Origin: Chrysaora quinquecirrha
Lineage: Eukaryota > Cnidaria > Scyphozoa > Semaeostomeae > Pelagiidae
Direction of reading: 5' to 3'
Assembly: GCA_014526335.1 (NCBI GenBank)
Contig: JACTAT010000319.1
Span: 52,113-116,112 of the forward strand
Length of the DNA: 64,000 bases
This document shows positions 1-12,154 of this stretch, piece by piece (the first letter of the stretch is position 1; each line of letters begins with the position of its first letter). The notes below the pieces were generated by a model, which was not told the origin of the DNA, ran no database searches, and was given only the letters and a program-made list of their open reading frames with translations. A program made the position numbers and the translations under genes.

Positions 1-358
1 CCAGACACGAGATGACTCTATTTCTGAAAAGATCCGGCACTGGCTCTGGACAGAGCGTGAAAACGGTACGGAACCAGGAGATCTCGAATAAACGGAAGGC
101 GTTTTCGAGCCAAAACTGGCTGTGATCTGGATCGGAGCAGAGACGATCCCTGACTCAATGTCGTAACGTTTTGCCACTTTTACGCATGACGTCAAAAATT
201 GTTTACCTCAGCAAAACTGGCCCTGTGACCCTATTCTAATCTCAGAAAATGCAGAACATATTGTTTTATGATTATGTCAAGTTTTGTGAGATTTAATCAC
301 AAAACGATAAGTTTTTGATGGGAGGGCTCATAATTCTACAAACTGTTTATATAATTAC

Positions 359-3300
359 CTGTCTCACAAGATGAACCGCTGTAGCCCGAAGGGCATGAAC
401 AGCTTCCATTGGAACACACGCCATTATTAAGACATGGTTTTTCACATGCAATGCTTGCTGTAATCGGATCAACACACTCATTGCATCCACTTTCTCCAGG
501 GCAGCATTTCTTTGCATCGCGACAAGTAGAATCATCTGTGCATGCCCAGGGGCAGTCTCGTGATGAGAGTTGCGTTGTATTCGTGTATGGACAGATTCCA
601 GGCTTTGTAACTACAAAAACAAAACTCACTCAGTGTGTTTGTTAGGCTACTAATTGAAAGGCAAAATCAAGCAATAATTGTTTTCTGTTTTTAGGACATT
701 GTTAGGACAGAAATTCACTCATCGACAGATATGAATATATACTAATTGTGTACGTTAGGAGTAGAAATATCTCCGGGTCAATGAAAATCCCCAAAATGTG
801 TTTTTGTAAATCTTTTCCGCAGCAGACTTCCGGGAGAGGTAGACATGTAACACATGAGACTGATTTCCTTGTAAAGTAAAGTAAAGTAAAGTTGCTGTTT
901 TTGAGTCTACTACTAGCCTAGGGCTACTCAGTCGACTTTACACTTTACCCCTGGTCTGGATGCATATAGCATATAGCAGGGTTCAGCCACACACGGCGCT
1001 CATAACTACCGATCAGGTACCCATTTATACCCCTAGGTAGAGAGAGGCACATTTGTGTTAACAACTTGCCCAAGGTTGTTATCTCTGCAACGCAAGTGGA
1101 AAGACCGTGTCTCAGACCCATAAAATTTTCGTTGAGTCCAACACGCTAACCACTGCGCCACAGAGACCATGTGATATTTTCATAAATGTTTGAAGAGATA
1201 TGGAATAAATCTTGATAAAATAAAAGGCTAGATATTTTTGTTGAATGCTAGGATAAGGGACAGAGATTCTAAGATGTTTCTTGGAATATTTGGGATATGC
1301 TCTGGAAAAATTTTTAGGAAATGAGATATTATAGGACCCTCCAAGCTTCTAAGGCAGCCCCGAAACTATGTAGAATTTTCAGTCAACAGATATTCAGAAA
1401 ACAGATATGGTTACAAACACCAATGCTTTTTATCTGCTACAGCTATGGTGCCAATAATTGCTCTACATCCCACTGATTAAGTTTTTTGAAAATTGCATAG
1501 CCTGCAGTAGTTTTAGGACCCAAAGCTGATAAACTTTTTAATGCAAGAAATGACAAAATCTATCCTTGTACCTGTGCCAAGGCACAAGGGGATAGAAGAA
1601 ACTACCATCTGCTGGAAACTAGGACACCTGTAAGGAGCGAATGTTGCAGGAAGAACAGCCATAAAAAAAACTTGAAGGAACACTTGGTTCAAAAAAACTC
1701 TTTTCAAATATCGCACCAGCAAGCTAGCCAGTAAGTAGAACTTAACGGGGCACTTGACGAGAAATGAGCAACATTTTGCTTAATAGTTTAGCGAACAAGT
1801 AAGTATGCCTATCGTTTTCAAGCATTCACTGAACATTGCTCTTGTGGGCAGTAGGAAGCAAAGGTATCAATTTTAACAGTTATAATAATAACAAAGACAG
1901 GCAGCATAAATAAAGACTAAAAGTCTTCATATAGATATATTGTTTGATAAACTTACTAATTTGTCTCTTGACTTCAACATCATGGTATTCATTCTCTGGT
2001 GGATAATCTTGAATTTCGCTTGCAATACTATTTGGCTCATCTGGTTCTATTGCTGCAACATAAAAGTAGGTTATGGCAACGATAAATAATTTTCAATCTA
2101 CATGGAATTTAGCTTATCAATCGTCTTGTTGACGAGGATAAGAATAATGAAAATTACGAAGACGACGATGCTTATGATAGGGATGAATGCGATACTGGCG
2201 ATGACGATGATGAGGAAGACAACGATGAAAATGACGATAGTACTGATGATGAAGATTATGATGATTTTGATGGTTCTGATGGTTGTGATGATGATGATGA
2301 TGATGATGATAATGATGATGATCATGATGATCATGATTATGATCATGATGATCATGATCATGATGATCATGATCATGATCATGATGATGATCATGATCAT
2401 GATGACGATGATGATGACGACGACGATGATAATGACGATGATACTGATGATGAAGATGATGATGATATTGATAGTTCTGATGGTTGTGATGATGATATGA
2501 CTATGATGATGATGATGAAGTTGATGATGATGATTGATGATCGATTAAAATCGTTTACTCTACCTTGATTGCATGCTATTCCTGTCCATCCTTTACAGCA
2601 TCCAACCACATAAAAAAATCTTACATTTGACACCCTTTTCCTTCTGTGTTTAGCTGCTTTTCTGTATAGTTCAGTAAGAGTATATATGATTAGTAATGAA
2701 TATTGCAAATCTAATGATTATATCTATGGGTCAGAAAAGAATGAAGGGAGGCGTAATCAGTGCTTCCACTTTTGAAAACAAGATTTCCTTCTATTCTGCA
2801 TAATATTTCCTACTTTCTCCTTCCCCTGGCCTCCAGATTTCCCTCCCAAGGGCGGCGCCACGGGGTGGACTAGAGGGGGGACGTGTCCACCCCAGTTTTC
2901 TTCAAGATTGATTTTTCAATTTGCAGAAATCCGAGGAGAAAATGTTGGGGGCGGGGGGCTGATGAGTCATTTTCCTTTCTTAAGACTTCACTTGTTGAAT
3001 TCCCACTCCTTTCTGAATCAAGAGAAGTTGCCTTTTGGAAGAAGGAAAAAGAAGCAGCTGAAAACAATCAAGCAGTGAATAATATTTTCACAGGTTTATG
3101 TTGTGCCTTGAGTTAATAATGACGCTCTCCTTAAGTTTTTTGGCCTTCATTGACTGTTTCATCTCTCAAAATTAGGATACTATCTTTCATTCGATCCAAA
3201 AAAGGGCGTTTCCCAGCCCTCTAGAGGGCGTTTTCTGGCATTCTAAAGGCGTGGTCCCTAAAAATTTTTCCTGAGGGCAAGACTCAAACCCATATAATGC

Positions 3301-6300
3301 TTGCTTATTCTCCCTGGTCCAACCCTACATTTTGGCGGCCGGCGCCGCCCCTGTTCCCTCCCATGTCCTCTCCAGTTTAATACTACTTCATTCCTATACA
3401 GCAATGTCGCTATGTTCTAAATTTCTACAAATCATCAGTTAACCATAGCGTGCTACGGCTAATAGACTGCAGAAAATTGTAAAAACATTCATTTAAGAAA
3501 CTCAGGGTGTGTTCTTCTGAAATTCAAAACCTTCAGAATTTCGAAATAAGTCTCAGATTTTCAGAATTCTTATTTTTTGATAATCATGCGTTCTGCTTTT
3601 GGAAGCTTTCATTTTCCACTTTCGGAAGGATTTAGGGGTTCAGAAGAACAGGCCCTTAATGTCTAACACTGACAACAACAACAACAACAACAGCAACATT
3701 AACAACGTCTTTTCAAAATTAGTGGATCATGATGTCATGCCACTAAATAATGTCAAGCCACGCAACATTGATTGAAGCTGCAACACAGCAACTACAAAAA
3801 ACAGCCAAACAATCCCAGCTTGTAAAAAAGGATTGAGAGAAACTTCAGTTGTTATCTTATAGCTAAGTAAAAAGGTCGGACAGAGAAGAAAAATGAATAA
3901 GTCTAATTAAAATTAACCTTTTCTTGATACAGAGTTCTCTTTTTTCTTCATTTAGACCAAAACAAGAATCTTCTAATTCACTATTAGATGCATCTCTATT
4001 CAGCTGTATTCCTTCTCTCTTGAATGGCTTACGATATATGCAGAACTTCCCATTATTGATTTCCCCTGCATCATTTGTATCTGGCTGCTGCAGTTCTAAA
4101 TTTTCATCAAGTGCATCTAGACTATATAAAAAGAATACACGTATTTTCAAAGAATAGATTTTTTGGGAACCTACATGTAGACGGGCGAAAGCAGTGGCGT
4201 AGCCGAGCGTGGCTACCTTTAGGGAATACCACTAAGGGCCCCTGCTAATAAGAGGCTCCATGGGGCCCCCGAACATAAAATTATGTCTTTATGAAATGAT
4301 CTTTCTTGATGAAATAATGTTGTTTTCTTATAGGAAAGAAAACTGCTTGCAAGTGAATAAGTCATAAGATATTGCAAAGTTGATGCTTTAGAGCAGGGCT
4401 AGCTTATCATTATCTGAAGTTTTGAAAATCTGACCCTCCTTAGTGTAATGAGTTAAGTGGTTGTTGCAACCACGAAAATATTCGAACGTCCAAAAAGCTT
4501 TCCATAATACTTGCAGTTTCCTGGTCCCTATTTTCTTGTGCGTGGTCCCTATATTCCAAATTTCCTATTTCAGCTTCCTAGTTCCTGATTAGACATGGTT
4601 ACAAGGGGCCCCAGTCCCACTACGTCACTAAGGGCCCAACAGGCCTCCGCTACACCACTGAGCGAAATATAATAAGAACTCATACAGTACTGTTAAAGAC
4701 AAAATCCCCAAGGAACTTTTCAATTTTGAACCTTCTACGATGAATAGCACAGAGGACATGTGATGTGGTTCAAAGTTTGGGGAATTCCGATTCCTATACG
4801 AAGATACCAGTGAAGATACCATTATATCAGACGATATCAATGGAATAGACATGGTAGCTACTTCTTACACATTGCAATTTTATACATATATAAACTTCTC
4901 TCTTGCCGTCTTCGTGTTTTTGGCCTTGTTTTCTAGCCACAATTTAAATTTCGATTAGAAATTTCGAATTTTTCGTGCGTCTGTGCTAATCTTATGGCAT
5001 TAAATGTACATATGAAATCAAGACACTTAAGAAGTTTTTGGTACTAAAATAAGACCAAGAGGTAAAAAAATATGAAACTTTAAGAACTAGGCCTTGAGCT
5101 AGGTTCTCTATAGAAAGGCGTGTAAATTTGTTAACAAAATTCTTTGACGCTTATTTTGCTTATTAGAGACTCCTAGACTATAGCAAGACAGGTTTTAGAC
5201 TTGCTACCCATGTCCCTAACTTTCGCTCACATTGAATTGAATTGATGTTGTTGTCGTTCTCTTCAGTCAGGATGTTATTTTTAGCGTCCAGCAATTCAAT
5301 TCAATAGCGATAACTACGGCTCATGTAGTAAGTCTAGACAGGTTTGCCAAATGGTGCCGGATAACACGGTGTCCGTTATGTCCAGACTTTCCTGTGCCCG
5401 ATTATTGAAAATTTAAGCAAATGAACAATATGTGTTTACGCGAGTACTGTTGGAAAAATATCAATATCTTGTCCCTATCTATTTAGTCCACTTTGGCATG
5501 CCGTGCTCAAAAAGATCAACTCAGCAACCTCTTTATTTTCCCCCTGCCCGTCAATCACTTTTTTTGCTTGTGCAATTTTTGTTTTAACCCTATTCGGAGG
5601 TTCTATTATTCTAGCCGCCTTGAAAAGCCTGGTTTCCTTATATAGCCAAAAGTGGCCTTTCTAGTGCTGTGACATGGCTGTGACGTTTTTAGTATTAATA
5701 GAAACACTTCCTTATTGGGGCTCTGCCGTTCCTGGACAGTGCCGCAGTAATGCCGGCATAACAAGTTGAATTTGGTTCAACTTTCCCGGCCCTTATGACG
5801 TTTTTGCCACTAAAAGATCCGAGAAGATCTTAATGGAAACATATGACTTGTCTGTGGCACTTGCCTTTATCCTCACTGAGCACAAGACTGTAGCAAGCCA
5901 ATCAAATGCAAGGAAATATGAAATCAGTTTATAGCAACCACTGTCTCAGTCTCAGCACTGGCCCGGCCACGTATTTCTAAATGGAAGCGAAACATCGCAA
6001 CACTTTCTCAGCACTGGTACAGCCGTGTCTCAGCACTTGCACAACCAGTCATATCTATATGCAAACCAGTTTTTACAATCAAAGTCCTCGTTTTGATAAT
6101 TGACTAAAATATGTTTTGTTCATTTTAGAGGGGTGCCCGCTGTTAGGAGCTTTTAACGAAGAAAGAAGTTTTTGTACGAACACTGTCATTTATTCCGAGG
6201 TTCAGAGGTTTTTGTATTAAAGAAATGTCCGCTAATGCAGGCTCCTGTATATTAAAAGAAAATCAAGGGCTGATAAGAAAAATGGTTTGGATTCACCAAT

Positions 6301-6569
6301 CAAAATTCGGTGCTGCCATACACCAATTTTAGGAATTCATGAACCTACTAGGGGATATAAGACAGACAGAACATGTAAAAACAATCTTTCACATATGTAT
6401 CTCCTATATAATTTGAAAAATCTCACATTTGAAAGAAGGGTTGCAATTTAACTTACATTTTATACTGGTTGTCGTCATTTTGAAATCCCGAAACAACTTT
6501 ATTCCAATACAGATAGCACAGAACTGAACAAATCAAATATCTTGTAGCAAACCTTATTGGTGATAACAT
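359..6569 (-). CDS. Secreted EMI-like / WAP / EGF protein, 3' end beyond window
   Basis: Five coding exons on the minus strand: 6569-6457, 4121-3918, 2643-2564, 2052-1957 and 610-359. Every junction is GT-AG and phases match throughout (2/2, 2/2, 1/1, 1/1), giving 248 complete codons. Exon 1 encodes a start Met and a hydrophobic signal peptide (core YLICSVLCYLYW). Exon 2 is an acidic, hydrophilic linker with three Cys. Exon 3 ends VGCCKGWTGIAC, which resembles the end of EMI domains (CCPGW-x-G-x-x-C). Exon 4 is an acidic linker. Exon 5 holds an eight-Cys WAP/four-disulfide pattern (GICP, CPWAC, STC, KKCC, GCNEC) followed by an EGF-like domain (CLNNGVC, CSCPSGYSGSSC). Exon 5 is a symmetrical phase 1-1 exon, the class shuffled among extracellular proteins. 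The donor after exon 5 (GACAG/gtaatt) shows that more exons lie to the left. EMI plus EGF is seen in MEGF10-like and multimerin-like proteins; the exact orthologue cannot be named. Confidence 0.82.
870..1170 (-). mobile_element. tRNA-derived SINE
   Basis: Read on the minus strand, a tRNA-like head starts near 1168 with a good pol III box A (TGGCGCAGTGG, 1149-1160) and a degraded box B (GGTCTGAGAC). The body contains a CCCATTTATACCCCTAGG-type block and a TTGCCCAAGG block (both given in plus orientation), of the kind common in SINEs of marine invertebrates. The tail is a pentamer run, (TAAAG)n in plus orientation at about 871-892. It lies in intron 4 of the WAP/EGF gene. No target duplication was found. 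Confidence 0.6.
2185..2530. repeat. GAT/ATC trinucleotide microsatellite
   Basis: Imperfect (GAT)n with ATGATC interruptions, inside intron 3 of the WAP/EGF gene. Overlapping open frames on both strands (poly-Met/Ile, poly-Ser/Asp) are by-products of the repeat. Confidence 0.9.
2847..3353. mobile_element. Non-autonomous hAT element with 8-bp TSD
   Basis: Terminal inverted repeats CAAGGGCGGCGCC (left) and CAGGGGCGGCGCC (right end, reverse complement) flank 507 bp. An exact 8-bp duplication TTCCCTCC lies immediately outside both ends (2839-2846 and 3354-3361). CAGGGGCGG-type ends and 8-bp duplications are the hAT hallmark. No transposase frame is present. It sits in intron 2 of the WAP/EGF gene. 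Confidence 0.85.
3675..3702. repeat. CAA trinucleotide run
   Basis: Short (CAA)n microsatellite in intron 2 of the WAP/EGF gene. Confidence 0.8.
4192..4660. mobile_element. hAT-like MITE
   Basis: Ends CAGTGGCGTAGCCGAG (left) and CAGTGGTGTAGCGGAG (right, reverse complement) form imperfect inverted repeats around 469 bp. Flanks GGCGAAAG and AGCGAAAT share six of eight bases, consistent with a decayed 8-bp hAT target duplication. It lies in intron 1 of the WAP/EGF gene. Confidence 0.65.
5196..5335. mobile_element. Small MITE (AGACTT...AAGTCT family)
   Basis: Imperfect inverted ends (AGACTTGCTACCCATG and, reversed, AGACTTACTACATGAG) with internal inverted CAATTCAATTCAAT blocks. Relatives occur at 12485-12597 and about 12905-13035. 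A decayed half of the ACACGC/TTTATAAAG MITE lies just before it at about 5040-5130. Confidence 0.5.
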
Positions 6570-7298
6570 CGTCTTTGTTCACCTAACGCAATGCAAAAAA
6601 TTATGCAAGTAATTTGCAATAGCAAACTCAAAGCAAAAGAATACTTCCGATTAGCGAATGCAGTCTAATCGCATACCAGGAATCTCGTACACACCAGAAA
6701 CCTTATTGATTTCTTCCACAAAACATCTAGCATCAAATGAACACAGCTCCCTCTAACAAACGCCGCTCACGTTAAAGTCGTGTAGCTATTGAGTGGAGAT
6801 AATACCCTCTAACAAACGCCTCCCTCTAAAAACGCCGCTCACGTTAAGTCGCGTCGCTATTATAGTGGAGATAATACCAAAAGTGCAAATTTAACTCGAA
6901 GTTGGAAAACGAAGCAAATTAAAAAGTTAATTTGCTGCCTAAATTAGGATTCAAACTTATTTCACGATGAGAAATAAAGGATCTTCCAACCTCAAATTAG
7001 GAAACTCAACCTCCAGGCTCGAATAAGACAAAATGTCCTTTATAAAAATGTGCATCACTATCACATTCCATGCTTCAAAATATAGAGTTTTCGATGCTAA
7101 AGTCGTATAGAACATCCAAAGCTTAGACCAGATGCAAATTTTTACTGTCCTAGCGCTGTTTCTTGGTTCAATAAGGGCCTTGACAGTGAAACGTAACTCG
7201 AGGTGAAGCTTCTCATCCCAAATGGTCAAAGCCCTTATAACATTGTAAACTTTGAACGCTTACAAAATCAGTAATGAAAGCTCTCAGATAGTAAAAGT
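6570..7298. other. Intergenic region, no gene seen
   Basis: Region upstream of the WAP/EGF gene start. It holds an imperfect tandem duplication of about 70 bp at roughly 6750-6873 (CTCTAACAAACGCC...GTGGAGATAATACC twice). No coding frame is supported by splice sites or recognisable protein. It may contain the promoter of the minus-strand gene, but no clear core element was seen. Confidence 0.5.
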
Positions 7299-7687
7299 CC
7301 GGGGGGTGTACTTCATTGTTCAAATGACTAGACGTGCCGCCCAGTTTTTCCAAACCCACCCATGTCTAACGACAAATTTCGCCAGTCGTGGTACCCATGT
7401 ATAGAAAAAACAACGAATTTTTTTACACATTTGTACCAATATCTCACATGTTTGAACTCAATTTAAGGCCTGCGGCAACTCTAAATGCGGCAGAAAGGCA
7501 TTTGCGCTGAAAACGTAAACGCACTTTTATCAGGCTTTTCAAAGCAATGCATGGCTAAAAAATGTTTATATATTGTGTAGAGATTCTTTACGAAAAATCA
7601 ACCCATATGTAGGGAAATTGGCGCTGAAAAAGTTACCCATTCGGGCGGCACGTCTAGCATAACGAACAATGGAAATACTCCCCCCGG
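7299..7687. mobile_element. MITE with GGGGGG-rich 45-bp inverted ends
   Basis: The left end (CCGGGGGGTGTACTTCATTG, then ACGTGCCGCCC) is repeated inverted at the right end (GGGCGGCACGT, then ATACTCCCCCCGG). A truncated relative is at about 57903-57960. No protein is encoded. Confidence 0.7.
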
Positions 7688-8164
7688 GGGGGGGGAAGTT
7701 TGCACTAAAACTTAATTTAGGCTGCTTAGTACGAATAAGGTATAAAAACTCTATCCAGAAATTTTAGAAAATTTCCATAATGGCGCCGAAAAGGTGTACT
7801 ACGCTCTTTTTGTGTTCGAAGAACTTCGAACACATTGGTGTGGGGTGGATGTCACTCACTCACCAACTAACCAACGCTTGAACAATGGAAAACGTGTAAC
7901 AATAGGGCCATTGTCAAGAATGCCATTAGGGCCATTGTCTCGGCCATTTATGCGCAATTTGCGGTTAGTTGTTCACAATTCGGCCTGCAAGCACTTTTGT
8001 CAATCTGGGGTCATGTGACAACTGACTCATCCTTGTTTACTAAATGGAACTGGAAAATTGCCACCTTGCTTTGGTAAATGACATTTCAGGCATTCTCAAC
8101 ATTTAACAAAGAGTTTTGCCAAAGAGCGGCAATTTCAAAACAGTTTTCAAAACAAATCATCATT

Positions 8165-8600
8165 AATATTATCCTCACGATGAAAATCGTCATAATAATA
8201 ATAATAATGATAATCATCATCATCATCATCATCATGATTACTATCACCACCATTGACGGTGTGCAACATCTAAAGGAACGCTACCACCACCACAACCAGC
8301 CCTATAACCATCACCTCGACCACCCTATCACCACCATCGGAACCACCCTACAACCATCACCTCGACCACCCTTATCACCACCACCACAACTACCCCTACA
8401 ACCATCACCACGATCACCCCTATCACAACCACCACAACCACCCCTTCAGCACCACAACCACCTCTATCACCACCACCATACCCACCATACAACCACAATC
8501 ACCCCTACCAACCAGCATCATGATCATCGTGTTCATCAACATCATCATCATAACCACCACCATTATCATCATAATCATTATCGTCATCGTTGTGCATACC
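8165..8600. repeat. CAT/CAC/ACC low-complexity repeat
   Basis: Degenerate trinucleotide repeat of (ATC), (CAC) and (ACC) type. It opens a His/Pro-rich frame that has no start context, splice sites or non-repetitive protein, so it is not called as coding. Confidence 0.85.
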
Positions 8601-8680
8601 GATGAACATCTTTCATCATTTGACCGAAATAGCTATATTCAACCAGAGTCGTTCTTCGAACATGCCCATAGGGCCCCTAT

Positions 8681-9037
8681 GTTTCTTTTATAAGAACAAT
8701 TTTATAAGAACACGAGCCTAGATTTTGCCCAGATTTTAAGAACAAAATAGCAACAAGCTGAGGCTGGGCGTTTTTATAAGCCCTGAGAATATCAGCTAAA
8801 TAAGAAAGTACGACAATCAGACAACGTAAAAAGCAAGCAAACAATGAAATGGACAAGCATGCTCAATTTTTACACAACCCTATTCCCACTAAAGACATTC
8901 ACTGACAAAATTTAGATGTCTCTGAAACCAAGGAATTAAGAACAGATTAAGAACATTTCAGGCTCAAAAAAGACAAAAACTTAAGAACAGCCAGCCTCAA
9001 TCAAAATTTCCTGGTTCCTATAAAAAAAAAAGAGTGT
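8681..9037 (-). mobile_element. MITE, ACACTC/TTATAAGAAC family (inverted copy)
   Basis: About 350 bp ending in TATAAAAA...AGAGTGT. It is the reverse complement of the copy at 9875-10225 over its whole length (shared blocks such as GAGGCTGGCTGTTCTTAAG). The pair forms a large inverted repeat around 0.8 kb of spacer. Confidence 0.7.
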
Positions 9038-9559
9038 ACATATACACTCTTGATCTTCGGGCCGCTTGGTAACATTGTACATTAAGAATGATTTGAGAAC
9101 ATTTTGAGACTTAAAATCGAAAAATCTTAAGAATAATCGAGGCTTGGCAATAATTAAAGTATTCTTATAAAAAAAAGTGTGTAGAACTATAATTATAATA
9201 CTGAAATCGTTAAATTGCTATATGATGTACAGTACTTACCAACAAGTCTGCTGCCCATGACTGGCAAATGATAAGTTTTGGTAACGATGATCAATAAATT
9301 ATCACATATGGACGTAGCATAATAATTTCCACGTTGAAAAACAACTTTCTGGTGAGATACTTTAAACTTTGTGACAATATTTTCAAATATGATTTTAATT
9401 CAATAATCCTTGCGTTGTAAGTTTAAATGTAATGTATTGAAGTATATTGTAGATTTCCTACACGCAAAGTAGCAGCTTGTGTGAAATGTTCAAGATAGGT
9501 CTATGAGTTTCAATTGAACTTAATGTAATTTCTAAGAAAAACGTAAACATAAAAACACT

Positions 9560-10345
9560 GTATTGGGCTATGAACCTTAGTTCTTCGTAGCTTGCTTTAA
9601 AACTTCAGAAACGAAACAGCGCAGTGTCTCTCATTATCAATTGAAGATAGGCCTTTGTGTTTAAATTCAACTTTATGTCAAAAACATCTAAAGACAAGTA
9701 ATGTTTCTAATGGGCTATGAACCTTGGTTCTTCCTCTTCGCTGCTTGCTTCAAAACTTCAGAATTGGAACACCGCGGTGTCTCTCATTTTACAGATCTAG
9801 CCCTCTGCATACTATAAATAATTCAGTATTTTTAGATAGGTCTATATGTGTAAGATAGGCCTATGTATTTCAGTACACTCTTTCTTTTTTATAAGAACCC
9901 GGAAATTTTGATCGAGGCTGGCTGTTCTTAAGTTTTTGCCTTTTTTGAGCCTGAAATGTTCTTAATCTGTTCTTAAGTTCTGGGTTACTTAGATATCTAT
10001 ATTTTTAAGTAAATGTCTGTAGTGGTACTAGTTTTGTGTAAAAATGCAACATGCTTGTCCATTTCCTTTTTTCCCTTTTATTGCCTGCTTTTTACGTTCA
10101 GTCTACTGTCTTACTTTCATATTTAGCTGATATTCAAAAGGCCCAATGGTCTTATTTTGTTTTTAAAATCTGGGCAAAATTCAGGCTCGCGTTCTTGTAA
10201 AATTGTTCTTATATAAAAAGAGTGTAACAGCTAACTGTAATGTTTCTAATGCGCTATGAATCTTGTTCTTCTTCTTCGTTTCTTGCTTCAAATCTTCAGA
10301 AATGAAACAACGCAAACAGCGTCTTTCGTTTTACTGAACTCTCCT
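9560..10345 (+). repeat. Three dispersed copies of a ~100-bp repeat
   Basis: Blocks at about 9560-9645, 9695-9800 and 10235-10345 share GGGCTATGAACCTT, TTCTTC, GCTTGCTTCAAAACTTCAG and a GTGTCTCTCATT-like end. The MITE at 9875-10225 lies between copies two and three. Confidence 0.6.
9875..10225 (+). mobile_element. MITE, ACACTC/TTATAAGAAC family
   Basis: Inverted ends ACACTCTTTC...TTATAAGAAC and GTTCTTATATAAAAAGAGTGT (20-odd bp, imperfect). Mate of the inverted copy at 8681-9037. Related ends occur at 18271-18670, 31924-32323, 44237-44560 and in fragments near 49600 and 58805. Confidence 0.7.
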
Positions 10346-11018
10346 TCTCCGACTACTAATTCAGTATTGTAAAATCACACAAGACAACGAAGATTTATTT
10401 CCTCGCATCATAAGAAGCGCAAGGAATATCCCGGTTGACAAGAGCTTGCGCTGAAAGCACTCCGGGGGGCTACGTTATATTTTTCGCGTTTCTTTATTTT
10501 ATATAAATTTTGTGACTGACTTATTTTGTATCTTTCTTTTTAGGGGTTAGGGTTTTTATGTAGCACGGCCCATTTCAACGACTTAAAATTGTTATATTCT
10601 TAGAATGATGCGAGATCAGAGATGAGAAGAGACGTCCATTTTTAACATAACATAAATCAACACTAAACACTAGATTACATAACATAGACCATTTTTAGGT
10701 TCATTGGGTGTCCATGACAAAAATGAAAACGGAACGAATGCATGAAGTCGGATGATAAAGCTTGCGTCGTTCGTTAAAATTGTTATAAAGGAGGCAAGCT
10801 TGGAAATTACGTCCCCAAGCAAACTTTTTGTTGACTGTCGCCGGCGCCTTAAATCCCCAAGTAATATTCGGTTGTTTTTTGTTTTATCGGGCCTGATTAT
10901 TAGGTTTTTACAACCTTTTTAACTTTACGTTACTTGAAAATTAAAGCTTAAAGTTCGGAACTTCAGGACCAATAGAATTCGATTCAACAACGATTGGATT
11001 CGACCAAGCGCACCAGAA
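10346..11018. other. Intergenic region, no gene seen
   Basis: AT-rich sequence leading into the first 124-bp satellite array. No exon with matching splice sites and no recognisable element ends were found. Confidence 0.5.
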
Positions 11019-12005
11019 CTGAACTTCGATCCTTTTATGATAGTCTAGATACGGAATACATCCCTATTCATTGGTCTAGTGGTGGTAGTCTATAGGAGAA
11101 CTAGTTTCAGCACGCTAGCCCTGCTACCCCAAAAGGAGACCCTATACATTAAAAAAAACGACAAAGCACACAAGAACTGAACTAAGGTGCTTCCATGATA
11201 GTCTAGTAGTGGTAGGGTATAGGAAAATAAGTTTCAGCACGCTAGCCCTACTGCCTCTCAAAAGGGGGTCAAATTCGAAAAATGATACAACACATCAGAA
11301 CCGAACTTAGGTGCTTCTATGATAGTCTAGTAGTGGTAGGGTATAGGAAAACTAGTTTCAGCACGCTAGCCCTACTGCCTCTCAAAAGGGGGTCAAATTC
11401 GAAAAATGATACAACACATCAGAACCGAACTTAGGTGCTTCTATGATAGTCTAGTAGTGGTAGGGTATAGGAAAACTAGTTTCAGCACGCTAGCCCTACT
11501 GCCTCTCAAAAGGGGGTCAAATTCGAAAATGATACAACACATCAGAACCGAACTTAGGTGCTTCTATGATAGTCTAGTAGTGGTAGGGTATAGGAAAACT
11601 AGTTTCAGCACGCTAGCCCTACTGCCTCTCAAAAGGGGTCAAATTCGAAAATGATACAACACATCAGAACCGAACTTAGGTGCTTCTATGATAGTCTAGT
11701 AGTGGTAGGGTATAGGAAAACTAGTTTCAGCACGCTAGCCCTACTGCCTCTCAAAAGGGGGTCAAATTTGAAAAATGATACAACACATCAGAACCGAACT
11801 TAGGTGCTTCTATGATAGTCTAGTAGTGGTAGGGTATAGGAAAACTAGTTTCAGCACGCTAGCCCTACTGCCTCTCAAAAGGGGGTCAAACTCGAAAAAT
11901 GATACAACACACCAGAACCGAACTTAGGTGCTTCTATGATAGTCTAGTACTGGTAGGGTATAGAAAAACCAGCTTCAGCACGCTAGCCATGCTGCCTGAA
12001 AAGGG
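11019..12005 (+). repeat. 124-bp satellite array 1 (about 8 units)
   Basis: Head-to-tail 123-124-bp units carrying GATAGTCTAGTAGTGG, TTTCAGCACGCTAGCCCTAC and AAAATGATACAACACA. The last units diverge and end in CTGCCTGAAAAGGGGTTCCA, which also ends arrays 2 and 3. Open frames across the array are repeat artefacts. The array marks the left edge of tandem unit A. Confidence 0.9.
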
Positions 12006-12154
12006 GTTCCACTCACTACTACTGAATCCGAATCGAATTTTATTGACCCTGAAGTAAGTTCGGAGAGCTCAGCGAAGGTAGGCGAGAACTCATGCATGCA
12101 AACTTCACAAACCAAAATCAGTTTCGAGAGAACACCTTTTCACAGAGGATAATA

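Noticed and set aside
2098..2708. Poly-Met/Ile and poly-Ser frames
   Set aside because: Products of the GAT microsatellite; only the segment 2564-2643 on the minus strand is a real exon.
8078..8605. His/Pro-rich 175-codon frame
   Set aside because: Low-complexity CAT/CAC/ACC repeat with no supporting gene structure.
11406..12005. Repeated frames across the 124-bp satellite (also 36162-37068)
   Set aside because: Frames arise because some units lack stops; unit length 123-124 shifts frame, so no continuous protein is kept.
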